A stretch of 64,000 bases of DNA, taken from assembly GCF_005771405.1 (NCBI RefSeq), contig NZ_VAUA01000011.1:124001-188000 (forward strand), in the 5' to 3' direction. Position numbers and translations under genes: made by a program. The DNA comes from Parasedimentitalea maritima (GTDB lineage Bacteria; Pseudomonadota; Alphaproteobacteria; Rhodobacterales; Rhodobacteraceae). The notes beneath the pieces were generated by a model. The model ran no database searches. It was not told the DNA's origin and was given only the letters and a program-made list of their open reading frames with translations. Of this stretch, positions 33,487 to 42,592 are shown one piece after another (position 1 is the first letter of the stretch; every line of letters starts with the position of its first letter).

Positions 33487-33522
33487 CCAACCTTTCGCAG
33501 TCACTACAGGAATTACTCTACT

Positions 33523-34050
33523 ATGAACCGACGCTCCGCCGTTAAATGGATGCACTGGCTTTGCCTTGGGCTGATTGCATATTTCTATCTTGTGGAACCC
33601 GATGAAAATAAGGCCGATCCTGGATTAGGTCTGTCCACTCATGCAGGCGTTGGGCTGATCCTATCGGTAATCGTCGCCCTCTGGCTCGCCTTCTATTTGA
33701 CCAAAGGCTTGATGGGTCGCCCTGGCCCGAAGCTGCCGAGCTGGGCCAAAGGGTTTCACCACCTAAGTCACAAAACCCTGCAATATGGCGTCGCGGTGGT
33801 TGTGGCCTCAGGCGCATTGGCCGGGCTTGTCGCCCCCTTTGCCATCCGCGCTTTTGGAACTGTGCCTATTAATCCGGCTTTTGGTAGCAAATGGTTGCAC
33901 GAACTGGCCGAAGAGCTGCACGAGATAGTCTTTGACGGGTTGATCATCGTGATCCTGGCCCATGCTGCATTTCATATCTGGCGGCACTATTGGCTGAAAG
34001 ACAATGCTCTGCGTATCATGGTGCCACGCGTTTTGCACAAATACCTTTGA
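33523..34050 (+). CDS. Cytochrome b561-type membrane protein
   Basis: This 175-residue four-helix membrane protein of the bacterial cytochrome b561 family has axial-ligand candidates in VKWMHWL, LSTHAGVGL and LAHAAFHIWRHYWLKDNAL. The family moves electrons between ubiquinol and periplasmic acceptors and scavenges superoxide (CybB). It lies inside the TelA/SPFH cluster, between an exported protein and a zinc-ribbon protein, suggesting a redox input to that system (inference). Confidence 0.9.
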   Translation: MNRRSAVKWMHWLCLGLIAYFYLVEPDENKADPGLGLSTHAGVGLILSVIVALWLAFYLTKGLMGRPGPKLPSWAKGFHHLSHKTLQYGVAVVVASGALAGLVAPFAIRAFGTVPINPAFGSKWLHELAEELHEIVFDGLIIVILAHAAFHIWRHYWLKDNALRIMVPRVLHKYL

Positions 34051-34065
34051 GACAAGGGATACCCT

Positions 34066-35196
34066 GTGACCACACCTCCACCTCCTCCCGCCTCACAAGA
34101 CAGCCCTGCCACCCCGGATGAATCACATCGCTTTCCCTGCGAACAATGCGGCAGTGATTATCGCTATGATCCCAAGAACCAAACGCTGACCTGTGATCAC
34201 TGCGGTCATACGGATCAGATCAGTGATGGGCCATGGCGGGCTACAGGCCTGCGTGAGCTGGACTTTGACACTGCGATTGCACAGCAGCTGCCCGAAGCTG
34301 AGATCGAGGTGACCCGGATTTCGGCCTGTCCCAACTGTGCAGCGCAGGTTGAGTTTGATCCCAACACCCACGCCAAGGAATGCCCGTTCTGTGCGTCACC
34401 AGTGGTGGTAGACACCGGTGAAAACCGTCACATTAAGCCGAAAGGTGTGCTGCCATTTGGGGTTGATGAGCGTAGCGCTCATAAGGACATGAGCGCTTGG
34501 CTAGGCAAGTTGTGGTTTGCCCCTAACGGCCTTAAGGAATACGCACGCAAAGGCCGCAAAATGCAGGGCATCTATGTCCCCTACTGGACTTTTGATGCGG
34601 ACACCAAATCCAACTATTCTGGCCAACGCGGGACCGTATATTACGTCACCGAAACCCGGATGGTGGATGGCAAGAGCGAAAGCCACCAAGTGGCCAAAGT
34701 ACGCTGGAGGCCCGCCTCGGGCCGCGTTCAGCGTTGGTTTGACGACGTGTTGGTGCTGGCCTCAAAAAGCCTGCCAAAACGATATACAGAAGCACTGGAG
34801 CCCTGGGACCTATCCGCGATGGAACCCTATCAACCGCAGTATCTGGCCGGGTTCCGGGCCGAGGCCTACGCCGTCGAGCTACAGGACGGATACACTGAAG
34901 CGCGGGACAAAATGGATCGGGTAATCGAACGTGATGTGCGGTTCGACATTGGCGGAGATCGTCAGCGGATCCATGACATCAATACCAGTGTTTCAGAGGT
35001 TACATTCAAACACGTCCTTCTTCCAGTATGGTTGGCGGCCTATAAATACCGTGGCAAAACCTATCGGTTTGTCGTCAACGGGCAATCCGGCCGCGTGCAA
35101 GGGGAACGCCCCTATTCTGCTTGGAAAATTGCGGGGGCCGTGGTTGTTGGTCTGATCATCGCTGCAGGCATCGGATATCTGGCTGCCCAGCAGTAA
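34066..35196 (+). CDS. Double zinc-ribbon membrane protein (TFIIB-type ribbon, YdjG-like)
   Basis: This 376-residue protein has two N-terminal C4 ribbons: CEQCG with CDHCG (about 25-50), then CPNCA with CPFCA (about 88-115). A long central domain (GVLPFGVD, QGIYVPYWTFDADTKSNYSGQRG) follows, then one C-terminal helix (KIAGAVVVGLIIAAGIGYLA). This layout resembles YdjG-type partners of SPFH/PspA systems, not a helicase, though annotation pipelines often label it as replication related. GTG start after AAGGGAT. It is the last gene of the cluster. Confidence 0.88.
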   Translation: MTTPPPPPASQDSPATPDESHRFPCEQCGSDYRYDPKNQTLTCDHCGHTDQISDGPWRATGLRELDFDTAIAQQLPEAEIEVTRISACPNCAAQVEFDPNTHAKECPFCASPVVVDTGENRHIKPKGVLPFGVDERSAHKDMSAWLGKLWFAPNGLKEYARKGRKMQGIYVPYWTFDADTKSNYSGQRGTVYYVTETRMVDGKSESHQVAKVRWRPASGRVQRWFDDVLVLASKSLPKRYTEALEPWDLSAMEPYQPQYLAGFRAEAYAVELQDGYTEARDKMDRVIERDVRFDIGGDRQRIHDINTSVSEVTFKHVLLPVWLAAYKYRGKTYRFVVNGQSGRVQGERPYSAWKIAGAVVVGLIIAAGIGYLAAQQ

Positions 35197-35238
35197 GCTC
35201 TGACACCTTACCAACGGCGTGTGCCCAAGGAGAGACCT

Positions 35239-35913
35239 ATGCCGCCTACCCTGCCCGAGCTAAATTCGCTGTTTGCAGCGCGTCATTCCTGTCGCGCCTT
35301 TTTATCTGACCCAGTGCCGCGGACGGTGATTGAACAGATTATCGAAACTGCGCAAAAAGTGCCATCTTGGTGTAATGCGCAACCGTGGAAACTGACCGTT
35401 ACCAGTGGCGCACAAACAGAATCATTGCGAGGGGAGCTGCTGCGGGCCGCCGATGCAGGTGGCCATGCTCCGGATCTGGCTTTTCCGACTGGTTACTCGA
35501 ATGAATACCAAGACCGCCGTCGCACTTGCGGTTGGGCCCTCTACGAAGCTGTTGGCGTAATGAAAGGCGACCGCGAGGGGTCAGCCCGGCAAATGCGGCA
35601 AAATTTCAGCCTGTTTGATGCGCCCCATTGCGCGATCATTTCCAGCCCGGCTGAGCTAGGCCCTTATGGTGCTATGGATTGCGGCGGCTTTGTTGCTGCA
35701 TTCACTCTGGCTGCACAGGCTGCTGGTGTCGCCAGTATTCCACAAGCTGCTGTCGCTTCATTTGCGCCAATGCTGCATCAGCACCTTGGCATTGGAAAAG
35801 ACCGGATCATTCTGTGCGCGATTTCATTTGGATATGGCAACCCCAACCACGCTGCAAATTCATTCAGAACCGAACGTGCTGATTTGGACGATTTCGTAGA
35901 CTGGCAGGATTGA
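35239..35913 (+). CDS. Nitroreductase-family flavoprotein
   Basis: This 224-residue FMN enzyme has AARHSCRAFLSDPVPR at the N-terminus, VPSWCNAQPWKLTV for the flavin pocket and a C-terminal ILCAISFGYGNP. It reduces nitroaromatics, quinones or flavins with NAD(P)H; the physiological substrate is unknown. AAGGAGAG fixes the ATG at 35239. It lies 42 nt after the zinc-ribbon gene and may or may not belong to that operon. Confidence 0.92.
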   Translation: MPPTLPELNSLFAARHSCRAFLSDPVPRTVIEQIIETAQKVPSWCNAQPWKLTVTSGAQTESLRGELLRAADAGGHAPDLAFPTGYSNEYQDRRRTCGWALYEAVGVMKGDREGSARQMRQNFSLFDAPHCAIISSPAELGPYGAMDCGGFVAAFTLAAQAAGVASIPQAAVASFAPMLHQHLGIGKDRIILCAISFGYGNPNHAANSFRTERADLDDFVDWQD

Positions 35914-36042
35914 GCAACAGTAGGAGCTTTTCGTGCTGTGTGGCAGCGGTCTCGGCGCTGCACCCCGTCAATCGCTCAATATATTGCGCAATCTCCATTA
36001 GCACTGCTAGTGTGGATGGGACTCGATCTGGAGATCCCAATA

Positions 36043-36624
36043 ATGGCAGATGAATTTGATGTAGGCGGACGATTGAAAGCCATTCGGCAGCAATTTGGCT
36101 TCTCTCAAAGACAATTGGCTGACAGTGCAGGCGTGCCTCACGGGCAGATATCCATGATCGAAACCAACAGAAGTAGCCCCTCAGTGGCATCTTTGCGCAA
36201 AATATTGGGCGGATTCGGCATTACAATGTCAGAGTTTTTTGAGCCAGATTCCGTTGCAACATCGCAGATCTTCTTCACACCGGGTGAACTGCGCGATCTG
36301 ACGTCACTGCTGTATCAAGACGGTAAAGACACTCCGCAGAAGATTGCCATCAAGCAGGTTGGCGACGCCAAAGCGCATGGGTTGCAAATTCTTCAGGAAC
36401 GCTACGAAGCTGGTGCCGATACCGGCGAGACCATGATTGAACATGATGCCAACGAAGGTGGGATTGTTGTGTCCGGGGAAATCGAGATAACGGTTGGCGA
36501 CACAATCAGTATCCTAAAGGCCGGGGACGCCTATCTGTTCAACAGCCGCGAACCACACCGGTTCCGCAACATCTCTGACCGTGCAGCCGAAGTGATTTCA
36601 GCCTGTACGCCCCCCTATCTTTAG
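36043..36624 (+). CDS. XRE-cupin transcriptional regulator (PuuR-like)
   Basis: This 193-residue protein has an N-terminal HTH (about 8-62: GGRLKAIRQQFGFSQRQLADSAG, split) and a C-terminal cupin (about 110-190: EGGIVVSGEIEITVGD, NSREPHRFRN). Regulators of this type sense small metabolites such as polyamines or amino acids. The ATG at 36043 gives family length; a start at 36016 is also possible. The CoA-transferase gene begins 18 nt downstream, so it is probably the co-transcribed target. Confidence 0.92.
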   Translation: MADEFDVGGRLKAIRQQFGFSQRQLADSAGVPHGQISMIETNRSSPSVASLRKILGGFGITMSEFFEPDSVATSQIFFTPGELRDLTSLLYQDGKDTPQKIAIKQVGDAKAHGLQILQERYEAGADTGETMIEHDANEGGIVVSGEIEITVGDTISILKAGDAYLFNSREPHRFRNISDRAAEVISACTPPYL

Positions 36625-36642
36625 ATACGCAAGGAACCCAGT

Positions 36643-37749
36643 ATGAAACCGCTTGAAGGTCTGAAGGTCGTCGAACTGGCCCGAATTCTCGCTGGCCCCT
36701 GGATAGGCCAATCCCTGGCTGATCTTGGTGCCGAGGTAATCAAAGTCGAAGCTCCGCAAGGCGACGACACCCGCACCTGGGGGCCTCCGTTCATCGAACG
36801 CGACGGAGACAAGACAGCGGCCTATTTCTATTCAGCAAACCGGGGCAAAACATCAGTGGTTGCTGATTTCCGCACACCCGAGGGCCAGCAGACCGTACGC
36901 GACCTGATTGCCGATGCTGATATCCTGGTAGAGAATTTCAAAGTTGGTGGGCTGAAAAAATACGGGTTGGACTATGACAGCCTGTCAGAGCTCAATCCGC
37001 GTTTGGTCTACTGCTCGATCACCGGTTTTGGTCAGGATGGACCCTATGCAAAACGAGCTGGCTACGACTTCCTTTTGCAGGGCATGTCGGGCCTGATGTC
37101 GATCACGGGGGAGCCTAATGGGCACCCGCAAAAAGTTGGTGTTGCTGTGACAGATATCGTGACAGGGCTATACGGTACGATCGGTGTTCTTGCGGCAATC
37201 GAACAACGGCACACCACGGGCAAGGGTCAGCATATCGACATGTCCCTGCTGGACTGCGCTACGGCCATGCTGTCCAATCAAGCGATGAACTTTCTGGCCA
37301 CGGGGGCTAGCCCAGAGCGCAAAGGCAATGCCCATCCCAATATTGCACCGTATCAGGTGCTGCCGACCTCAGATGGACACATCATCATCGCCGTCGGCAA
37401 TGATGGGCAGTTTCAACGGATGTGCGGAGTGCTTGATCGACCTGATCTGGCCAGTGATCCGCGCTATTCCAGTAATTCCTTGCGGGTTGAACATCGCGAT
37501 GCACTGACCGCCAGCCTGGAAACGCAATTTCAAGGTTGGACCAGCGCAGAATTGCTGGCGGCATTTGAAGCCGCAACAGTGCCCGCAGGGCCAATCAACA
37601 CGATTGCCCAAACATTTGATGACCCACAAATCCAGTCACGCGGCATGGTGATCACGCCTGAAGGTGTTCCCGGGGTGCGTGGCCCTTGGGTTTTCTCAGA
37701 CGCGGAACTCGCAACAGAGAAGTCCGCCCCCATTCTGCCCAAGGATTAA
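36643..37749 (+). CDS. CaiB/BaiF (class III) CoA-transferase
   Basis: This 368-residue enzyme has MKPLEGLKVVELARILAGP, DLGAEVIKVEAP and a GTIGVLAAIEQRHTTGKGQH region. The catalytic Asp is in HIDMSLLD. It moves CoA between organic acids; formyl-, succinyl- or acyl-CoA partners are all possible. It is paired with the XRE-cupin regulator. The substrate could be a dicarboxylate or hydroxy acid, but nothing in the context fixes it. Confidence 0.93.
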   Translation: MKPLEGLKVVELARILAGPWIGQSLADLGAEVIKVEAPQGDDTRTWGPPFIERDGDKTAAYFYSANRGKTSVVADFRTPEGQQTVRDLIADADILVENFKVGGLKKYGLDYDSLSELNPRLVYCSITGFGQDGPYAKRAGYDFLLQGMSGLMSITGEPNGHPQKVGVAVTDIVTGLYGTIGVLAAIEQRHTTGKGQHIDMSLLDCATAMLSNQAMNFLATGASPERKGNAHPNIAPYQVLPTSDGHIIIAVGNDGQFQRMCGVLDRPDLASDPRYSSNSLRVEHRDALTASLETQFQGWTSAELLAAFEAATVPAGPINTIAQTFDDPQIQSRGMVITPEGVPGVRGPWVFSDAELATEKSAPILPKD

Positions 37750-37856
37750 CAACAAGAGGTCGGCCTTATTTCTTGAGGTCGGCTTCTGCCCCTTTTGGGT
37801 AGCGAGAAGCCAACCTTCTTATTGAAATTAGCAACCTGACTTCCGATACTAAAAAG

Positions 37857-38117
37857 ATGGCAGAGCATCATAAAGAAGGTCAGCGTAAAAGGAGAGCCAA
37901 TCTTGCAGGGCATCCCGAATGGATGGAGTATCCACGCACGCGTCCCAGAGCTTTGAAAGCCGGGGCTGATTACTTTTTCTCAGGCCGGATGTGCAAGAAC
38001 CGGCATTATAACCTGCGAAAAGTTTTGGGGTCTCGATGTGTTGAGTGTGAAAGCGAAGCACAAGACATTAGCCCAACGCTTGCCAGCTTTATGCGTGACT
38101 GGCTGTCCGAGGTATAG
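37857..38117 (+). CDS. Small zinc-motif protein (phage-like)
   Basis: This 86-residue basic protein has a candidate zinc site, CKNRH near residue 46 and CVECE near residue 60. It resembles short phage or mobile-element proteins with a C-x2-[GN]-H ... C-x2-C pattern. There is no good ribosome site. It sits alone just upstream of a tRNA gene, a usual insertion place for mobile DNA. No integrase or att repeat is visible. It could be a remnant. Confidence 0.5.
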   Translation: MAEHHKEGQRKRRANLAGHPEWMEYPRTRPRALKAGADYFFSGRMCKNRHYNLRKVLGSRCVECESEAQDISPTLASFMRDWLSEV

Positions 38118-38186
38118 CGCCATCCATTTTGGAATACTGTTTTCAAAAAAGTTCACCCGTATTTCCAAAAGAAGCCACAGGGTGAC

Positions 38187-38215
38187 TTGACCTCCATTTT
38201 CCTATGAAATAAGTG
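38187..38215 (+). promoter_or_regulatory. Promoter of the tRNA-Gly gene
   Basis: TTGACC at 38187-38192, a 17-base spacer and TAAGTG at 38210-38215 lie 12 bases before the tRNA 5' end. That leaves a 5' leader of a few bases, to be removed by RNase P. Confidence 0.6.
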
Positions 38216-38227
38216 GTGTTTAGTTGC

Positions 38228-38301
38228 GCGGGCGTTGTGTAATGGTAAGACCTCAGCCTTCCAAGCTGATGACACGGGTTCGATTCCCGTCGCCCGCTCC
38301 A
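38228..38301 (+). tRNA. tRNA-Gly (TCC)
   Basis: This is a 74-nt cloverleaf with an encoded CCA end. The acceptor GCGGGCG pairs with CGCCCGC, and the D-arm has TGGTA. The anticodon stem TCAGC/GCTGA presents loop CTTCCAA with anticodon TCC. The T-arm is CGGGTTCGATTCCCG. It reads GGA and GGG glycine codons. Confidence 0.96.
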
Positions 38302-38458
38302 ACTCCTCAATCCGCTTCATTCACACCGCAATTGAGTGTTATCTCGTGCAACTGCGCGACAACTGGCGGCTTGACGAACTGTCATTGCGAGGCCATGAAC
38401 CTAGGCCACATGCAGAGCTTTGAATGCCTGCCCGTTTTGACTGACCAGAGGATCCGAA

Positions 38459-40258
38459 ATGGCGCGATCGCAAGTAGCACCCAATGCGAAAGAAGAGCGT
38501 GAAAGCTCTAAGAAAATCAGCGTTCTGGGGGCGCTCTGGCCATTTATGAAGCCCTACCGGTTGTTGATGCTGGCGGCAACATGTGCGCTGGTACTGACCG
38601 CCAGCCTATCGCTGACACTGCCACTGGCCGTGCGGCGGGTGGTCGATAACTTCCGGGTCTCGGATACTGAACGGCTAAATCAATATTTTTTGGCTGCACT
38701 GGGTATTGCGGCGCTGTTAGCCTTGGGCACTGGATTGCGTTATGCTTTGGTGACCCGGTTGGGAGAGCGTGTAGTCGCTGACATTCGCATGGCTGTGTTT
38801 GATCGTGTTATCGGTATGAGCCCGGAGTTTTTTGAAAAGATCATGACCGGCGAAGTACTGAGCCGGATCACGACCGATACAACCCTAATCCAATCCGTAT
38901 TGGGGTCATCCGTCTCTATTGCATTGCGCAATCTGCTTTTGTTCAGCGGCGGTCTCATACTGATGCTTTTGACCTCGGCAAAACTGGCCGGATTAGTCTT
39001 GCTGATCGTACCGGCTGTGATTGTACCCATTCTGGTTCTGGGTCGCCGTTTACGGGTTATCAGCCGGGAAAATCAGGACTGGATTGCCGCCTCCTCTGGT
39101 AATGCAGGTGAAGCCCTAACCGCGGTTCAGACCGTCCAGGCATTTACCCATGAACGGGCCAGCAAAGCCCAGTTCGCCGAGATGACCGAGACATCTTATG
39201 ATGTGTCTCAGCGTCGGATCAAGACCCGCGCATATCTGACCGTGATTGTCATTTTTCTGGTGTTCTCGGGTATCGTTGGGGTGCTGTGGATGGGCGCCAT
39301 TGACGTCCGCGCAGGCCTGATGAGCGAAGGCACTCTGATTCAGTTTGTGATCTATTCTGTTCTCGTCGCCGGTTCGGTGGCAGCACTGTCAGAGATATTC
39401 AGCGAATTGCAACGAGCCGCTGGTGCGACTGAACGGTTGATCGAGCTGTTGAACGCCACAGACAATGTTATCGACCCTGCGTCTCCTAAGGTGCTAGCCA
39501 GCCCGGTGCGGGGCGAGATCACTTTCGATGATGTGTCTTTCCGCTATCCGGCGCGCCCCGAAACCCCAGCTTTGCAAGAAGTTTCGCTAACGGTAGCGCC
39601 GGGTGAAACCGTGGCTTTTGTTGGCCCGTCAGGGGCTGGTAAAACCACGATCATCCAAATGATCCAACGGTTCTACGATCCCAGCAAAGGCGCTGTGACA
39701 CTGGACGGGATTGCACTGACCGACCTTCAGCGGGACGAATTCCGCAGGGCCATTTCTCTGGTGCCACAAGATCCGGTGATCTTCGCGGCCTCAGCCAGCG
39801 AAAATATCCGCTTTGGTCGACCAGAAGCCACCGATGCCGAGGTCGAAGCGGCGGCGAAAGCGGCGGCGGCCCATGATTTCATTTCAGCCCTTCCCGATGG
39901 CTATGACAGCTATGTCGGCGAGCGCGGCGTTATGCTGTCTGGTGGTCAAAAACAGCGCATCGCAATTGCCCGCGCCATCCTGCGTGACGCTCCGGTGCTA
40001 CTGCTGGACGAGGCAACCTCGGCATTAGATGCGGAAAGTGAACGTTTGGTACAGGCTGCTGTCGATGAGCTGAGCCAGGGTCGGACCACACTGATTGTGG
40101 CACACCGTCTGGCAACGGTAAAAAAGGCCGACCGGATTGTGGTAATGGAAGAAGGCCGGATTGTTGCGACTGGCACCCATGATCAGCTGGTGGCTGAGGG
40201 TGGGTTGTACGCCCGGCTGGCACGTTTGCAGTTCACCGAAGGGCTGGCAGCGGAGTAA
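38459..40258 (+). CDS. ABC exporter, fused permease and ATPase (MsbA-type)
   Basis: This 599-residue half-transporter works as a homodimer. An ABC_membrane domain with six helices (about 30-310) precedes a nucleotide-binding domain with Walker A GPSGAGKTT, signature LSGGQKQR, Walker B LLLDEATSALD and switch His in IVAHRLATV. Candidate cargos are lipid or lipid A, drugs or peptides. GAGGATCC precedes the start. It lies about 160 nt after the tRNA, with a terminator downstream. Confidence 0.94.
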   Translation: MARSQVAPNAKEERESSKKISVLGALWPFMKPYRLLMLAATCALVLTASLSLTLPLAVRRVVDNFRVSDTERLNQYFLAALGIAALLALGTGLRYALVTRLGERVVADIRMAVFDRVIGMSPEFFEKIMTGEVLSRITTDTTLIQSVLGSSVSIALRNLLLFSGGLILMLLTSAKLAGLVLLIVPAVIVPILVLGRRLRVISRENQDWIAASSGNAGEALTAVQTVQAFTHERASKAQFAEMTETSYDVSQRRIKTRAYLTVIVIFLVFSGIVGVLWMGAIDVRAGLMSEGTLIQFVIYSVLVAGSVAALSEIFSELQRAAGATERLIELLNATDNVIDPASPKVLASPVRGEITFDDVSFRYPARPETPALQEVSLTVAPGETVAFVGPSGAGKTTIIQMIQRFYDPSKGAVTLDGIALTDLQRDEFRRAISLVPQDPVIFAASASENIRFGRPEATDAEVEAAAKAAAAHDFISALPDGYDSYVGERGVMLSGGQKQRIAIARAILRDAPVLLLDEATSALDAESERLVQAAVDELSQGRTTLIVAHRLATVKKADRIVVMEEGRIVATGTHDQLVAEGGLYARLARLQFTEGLAAE

Positions 40259-40282
40259 GTCAACACTGCAAATTACGAATTA

Positions 40283-40317
40283 GAAGCCCTAGCCCGTTCG
40301 CCGGGGCTTTTGCATTT
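40283..40317 (+). terminator. Terminator after the ABC exporter
   Basis: AAGCCC/GGGCTT stem with a GC-rich top, followed by TTGCATTTT, 25 bases after the stop codon. The remaining bases to 40591 hold no gene that I can support; they presumably carry the promoter of the acyl-CoA synthetase locus. Confidence 0.65.
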
Positions 40318-40591
40318 TGACCGAAGAGGAACGTGAATGTCTGGCTGCCCCCACAGCAGCCACCAAACATCGACGAACACACTTCCTATAGGAAGCGGCA
40401 ATCCATTTTTTTGGCACGCCCCTCACGTTGGCCCAGTAAACGGGCTTGCTGATACCAAAATTGCGCAGCGTCACAACCCTAGCTAACTTAAGGTGATCCT
40501 TGCCCTTGCTTGCACCTTTGCGATTTTGACCGCATCTTGGAACAAAGCACAAAACAAGCCCGCAACAAATGGGCATCAGGGGAGACACAAC

Positions 40592-42487
40592 ATGACATTT
40601 GCCGGGTTCGCGGATCGCGATGCGTTGGAAGCAGAGATGCCATTTGGCGAGCGGGATCTACCGGCAACACTGTACGGCCTGTTATCACGCACCGCTTCAA
40701 AGTTCCCCAATAACAGTGCTGTCAGCTATCAGATACTTTCTGGCCCCACAGACAAAGCTGAAACTCTCACCTGGAAACAGGTAAAAGACAAAACCACGCA
40801 AGCTGCCAACTTGTTCCGCTCTCTTGGGATCGGCGAAAAAGATGTGGTGGCCTATATTCTCCCCAACTGTACCGAGACAATCTTAACGCTGTTGGGCGGG
40901 GCTGTGGCTGGGATTGTCAATCCGATCAATCCACTGTTGGAGCCGGAACAGATTGCCTCGATCCTGCGCGAAACCAAAGCCAAGGTTGTGGTGACACTCA
41001 AACCTTTTCCCAAAACGAACGTCGCCCAAAAGGTGGCTGAGGCCGTACGCCATGCACCAGGCGTTAACACCGTCCTAGAAATCGATCTCAACCGCTACTT
41101 AACTCCGCCGAAATCCTGGATCGTACCGCTGATCCGCCCCAAGCTAGAGGACAAAGACAAGGTTGCGCATGCTGAATACAAGTCCTTTAACAAAGAACTG
41201 AACAAGCAGCCCACTTCGTTGACCTTTGCAGATAGTACCGAAGACAGGGTCGCGTGCTATTTCCATACCGGTGGCACCACCGGCATGCCCAAAGTGGCAC
41301 AACACAAATATTCCGGCATGATCTACAATGGCTGGCTGGGCCATACTTTGTTGTTCACCGACGAAGACAACATCATGTGTCCGCTGCCACTGTTCCACGT
41401 TTTTGCCTGCCAGGTAATTTAAATGCCGGCCATTGCTTCGGGTGCGCATGTGGTGTTTCCAACACCGCAAGGCTATCGCGGTGAAGGTGTGTTCGACAAT
41501 CTGTGGAAACTGGTGGAACGCTGGAAAATCACCTTTATCATCACGGTCCCCACCGCAATCTCCGCCAAAATGCAGCGCCCAATTGATGCAGACGTCTCGA
41601 CAGTTAAGACCGCATTTTCTGGCTCTGCCCCGTTACCGCTGGAACTATTCCGCCGCTTTGAAGACGCGACAGGCATTTCCATCGTTGAAGGCTATGGACT
41701 GACCGAGGCCACCTGTCTGGTGTCCTGCAACCCACCAGCGGGAGAGAAAAAAGTTGGCTCAATCGGCATCCCCTTTCCCTACACGGATGTGAAGATCGTC
41801 AAGGGAACAGCTGATGGCCCGATCGAGGCAACTGTGGATGAGATCGGCGAGATTTGTGTCTCCAACCCCGGCGTCTATCCGGGCAATACTTATACCGAAG
41901 CCGCAAAAAACGTGGACCTGTATTACTTCGACAAATACCTGCGCACCGGCGATTTGGGTCGAATTGACCCGGATGGGTATTTGTGGATCACCGGCCGCGC
42001 CAAAGATCTGATTATACGTGGCGGGCACAACATCGATCCCGCCGAGATCGAAGAAGCTCTGTTGGGGCACGAATCTGTGGCCTTTGCCGGCGCCATTGGA
42101 CAACCGGATGCCCATTCAGGTGAATTACCCTGTGCCTTTGTTGAACTTGTGGATGGTGCAAGTGTCAGCCCCGAGGAATTGCTCGAGTTCTGCAAGCTCC
42201 ATGTGCATGAGCGCGCCGCTATTCCTAAACATATGACAATTATGGATGAGTTGCCCAAAACGGCAGTTGGCAAAATTTTCAAACCAGATCTGCGACGTCA
42301 TGCGATTATCCGCGTTTACAACGATGCCCTGCTAAAGGCCGGTCTGGCTGCGCGCGTTGAAAACGTAGTTGATGACAAAAAGCGTGGTCTGGTGGCTCAG
42401 GTCGAGGCCAACGGCATTGATCAAGCCAAAATTTCACAGGTACTGGGGGGCTTTACACGCCCATGGGACGTGATTCCTGTAGAATAA
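40592..42487 (+). pseudogene. Acyl-CoA synthetase (AMP-binding) interrupted by one in-frame TAA
   Basis: A 632-codon frame reads as one complete acyl-CoA synthetase except for TAA at 41420-41422 (codon 277). Before the stop lie the AMP-binding loop YFHTGGTTGMPKVAQH and PLFHVFACQVI. After it lie GAHVVFPTPQGYRGEG, YGLTEATCLV, TGDLGRIDPDGYLWITGR and the catalytic-Lys tail KTAVGKIFKPDLR. Relatives have a Leu here, so TTA to TAA explains it. The ATG directly after the stop could allow reinitiation. Apart from this the sequence looks intact, so decay is recent or the base is an assembly error. Confidence 0.85.
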
Positions 42488-42510
42488 GGCTCTGAATTCA
42501 CCAACAACGA

Positions 42511-42537
42511 AAAGCGCTCTGGGGCGCTTTCTTTGTT
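42511..42537 (+). terminator. Terminator after the acyl-CoA synthetase locus
   Basis: AAAGCGC/GCGCTTT stem with loop TCTGGG, then CTTTGTTT. It begins 23 bases beyond the stop of the synthetase frame. Confidence 0.75.
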
Positions 42538-42592
42538 TCGCGTTTTTGCACAACTTGTTCTAGGCTCGAACAAACTCAGCAGGGGATCTGAG

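Noticed and set aside
38228-38458. Integration (att) site at the tRNA-Gly gene
   Set aside because: I found no repeat of the tRNA 3' end and no integrase gene nearby.
41420-41422. Programmed stop-codon readthrough or recoding in the acyl-CoA synthetase
   Set aside because: TAA is the least leaky stop and no stimulatory structure is apparent; simple nonsense mutation or sequence error is more likely.
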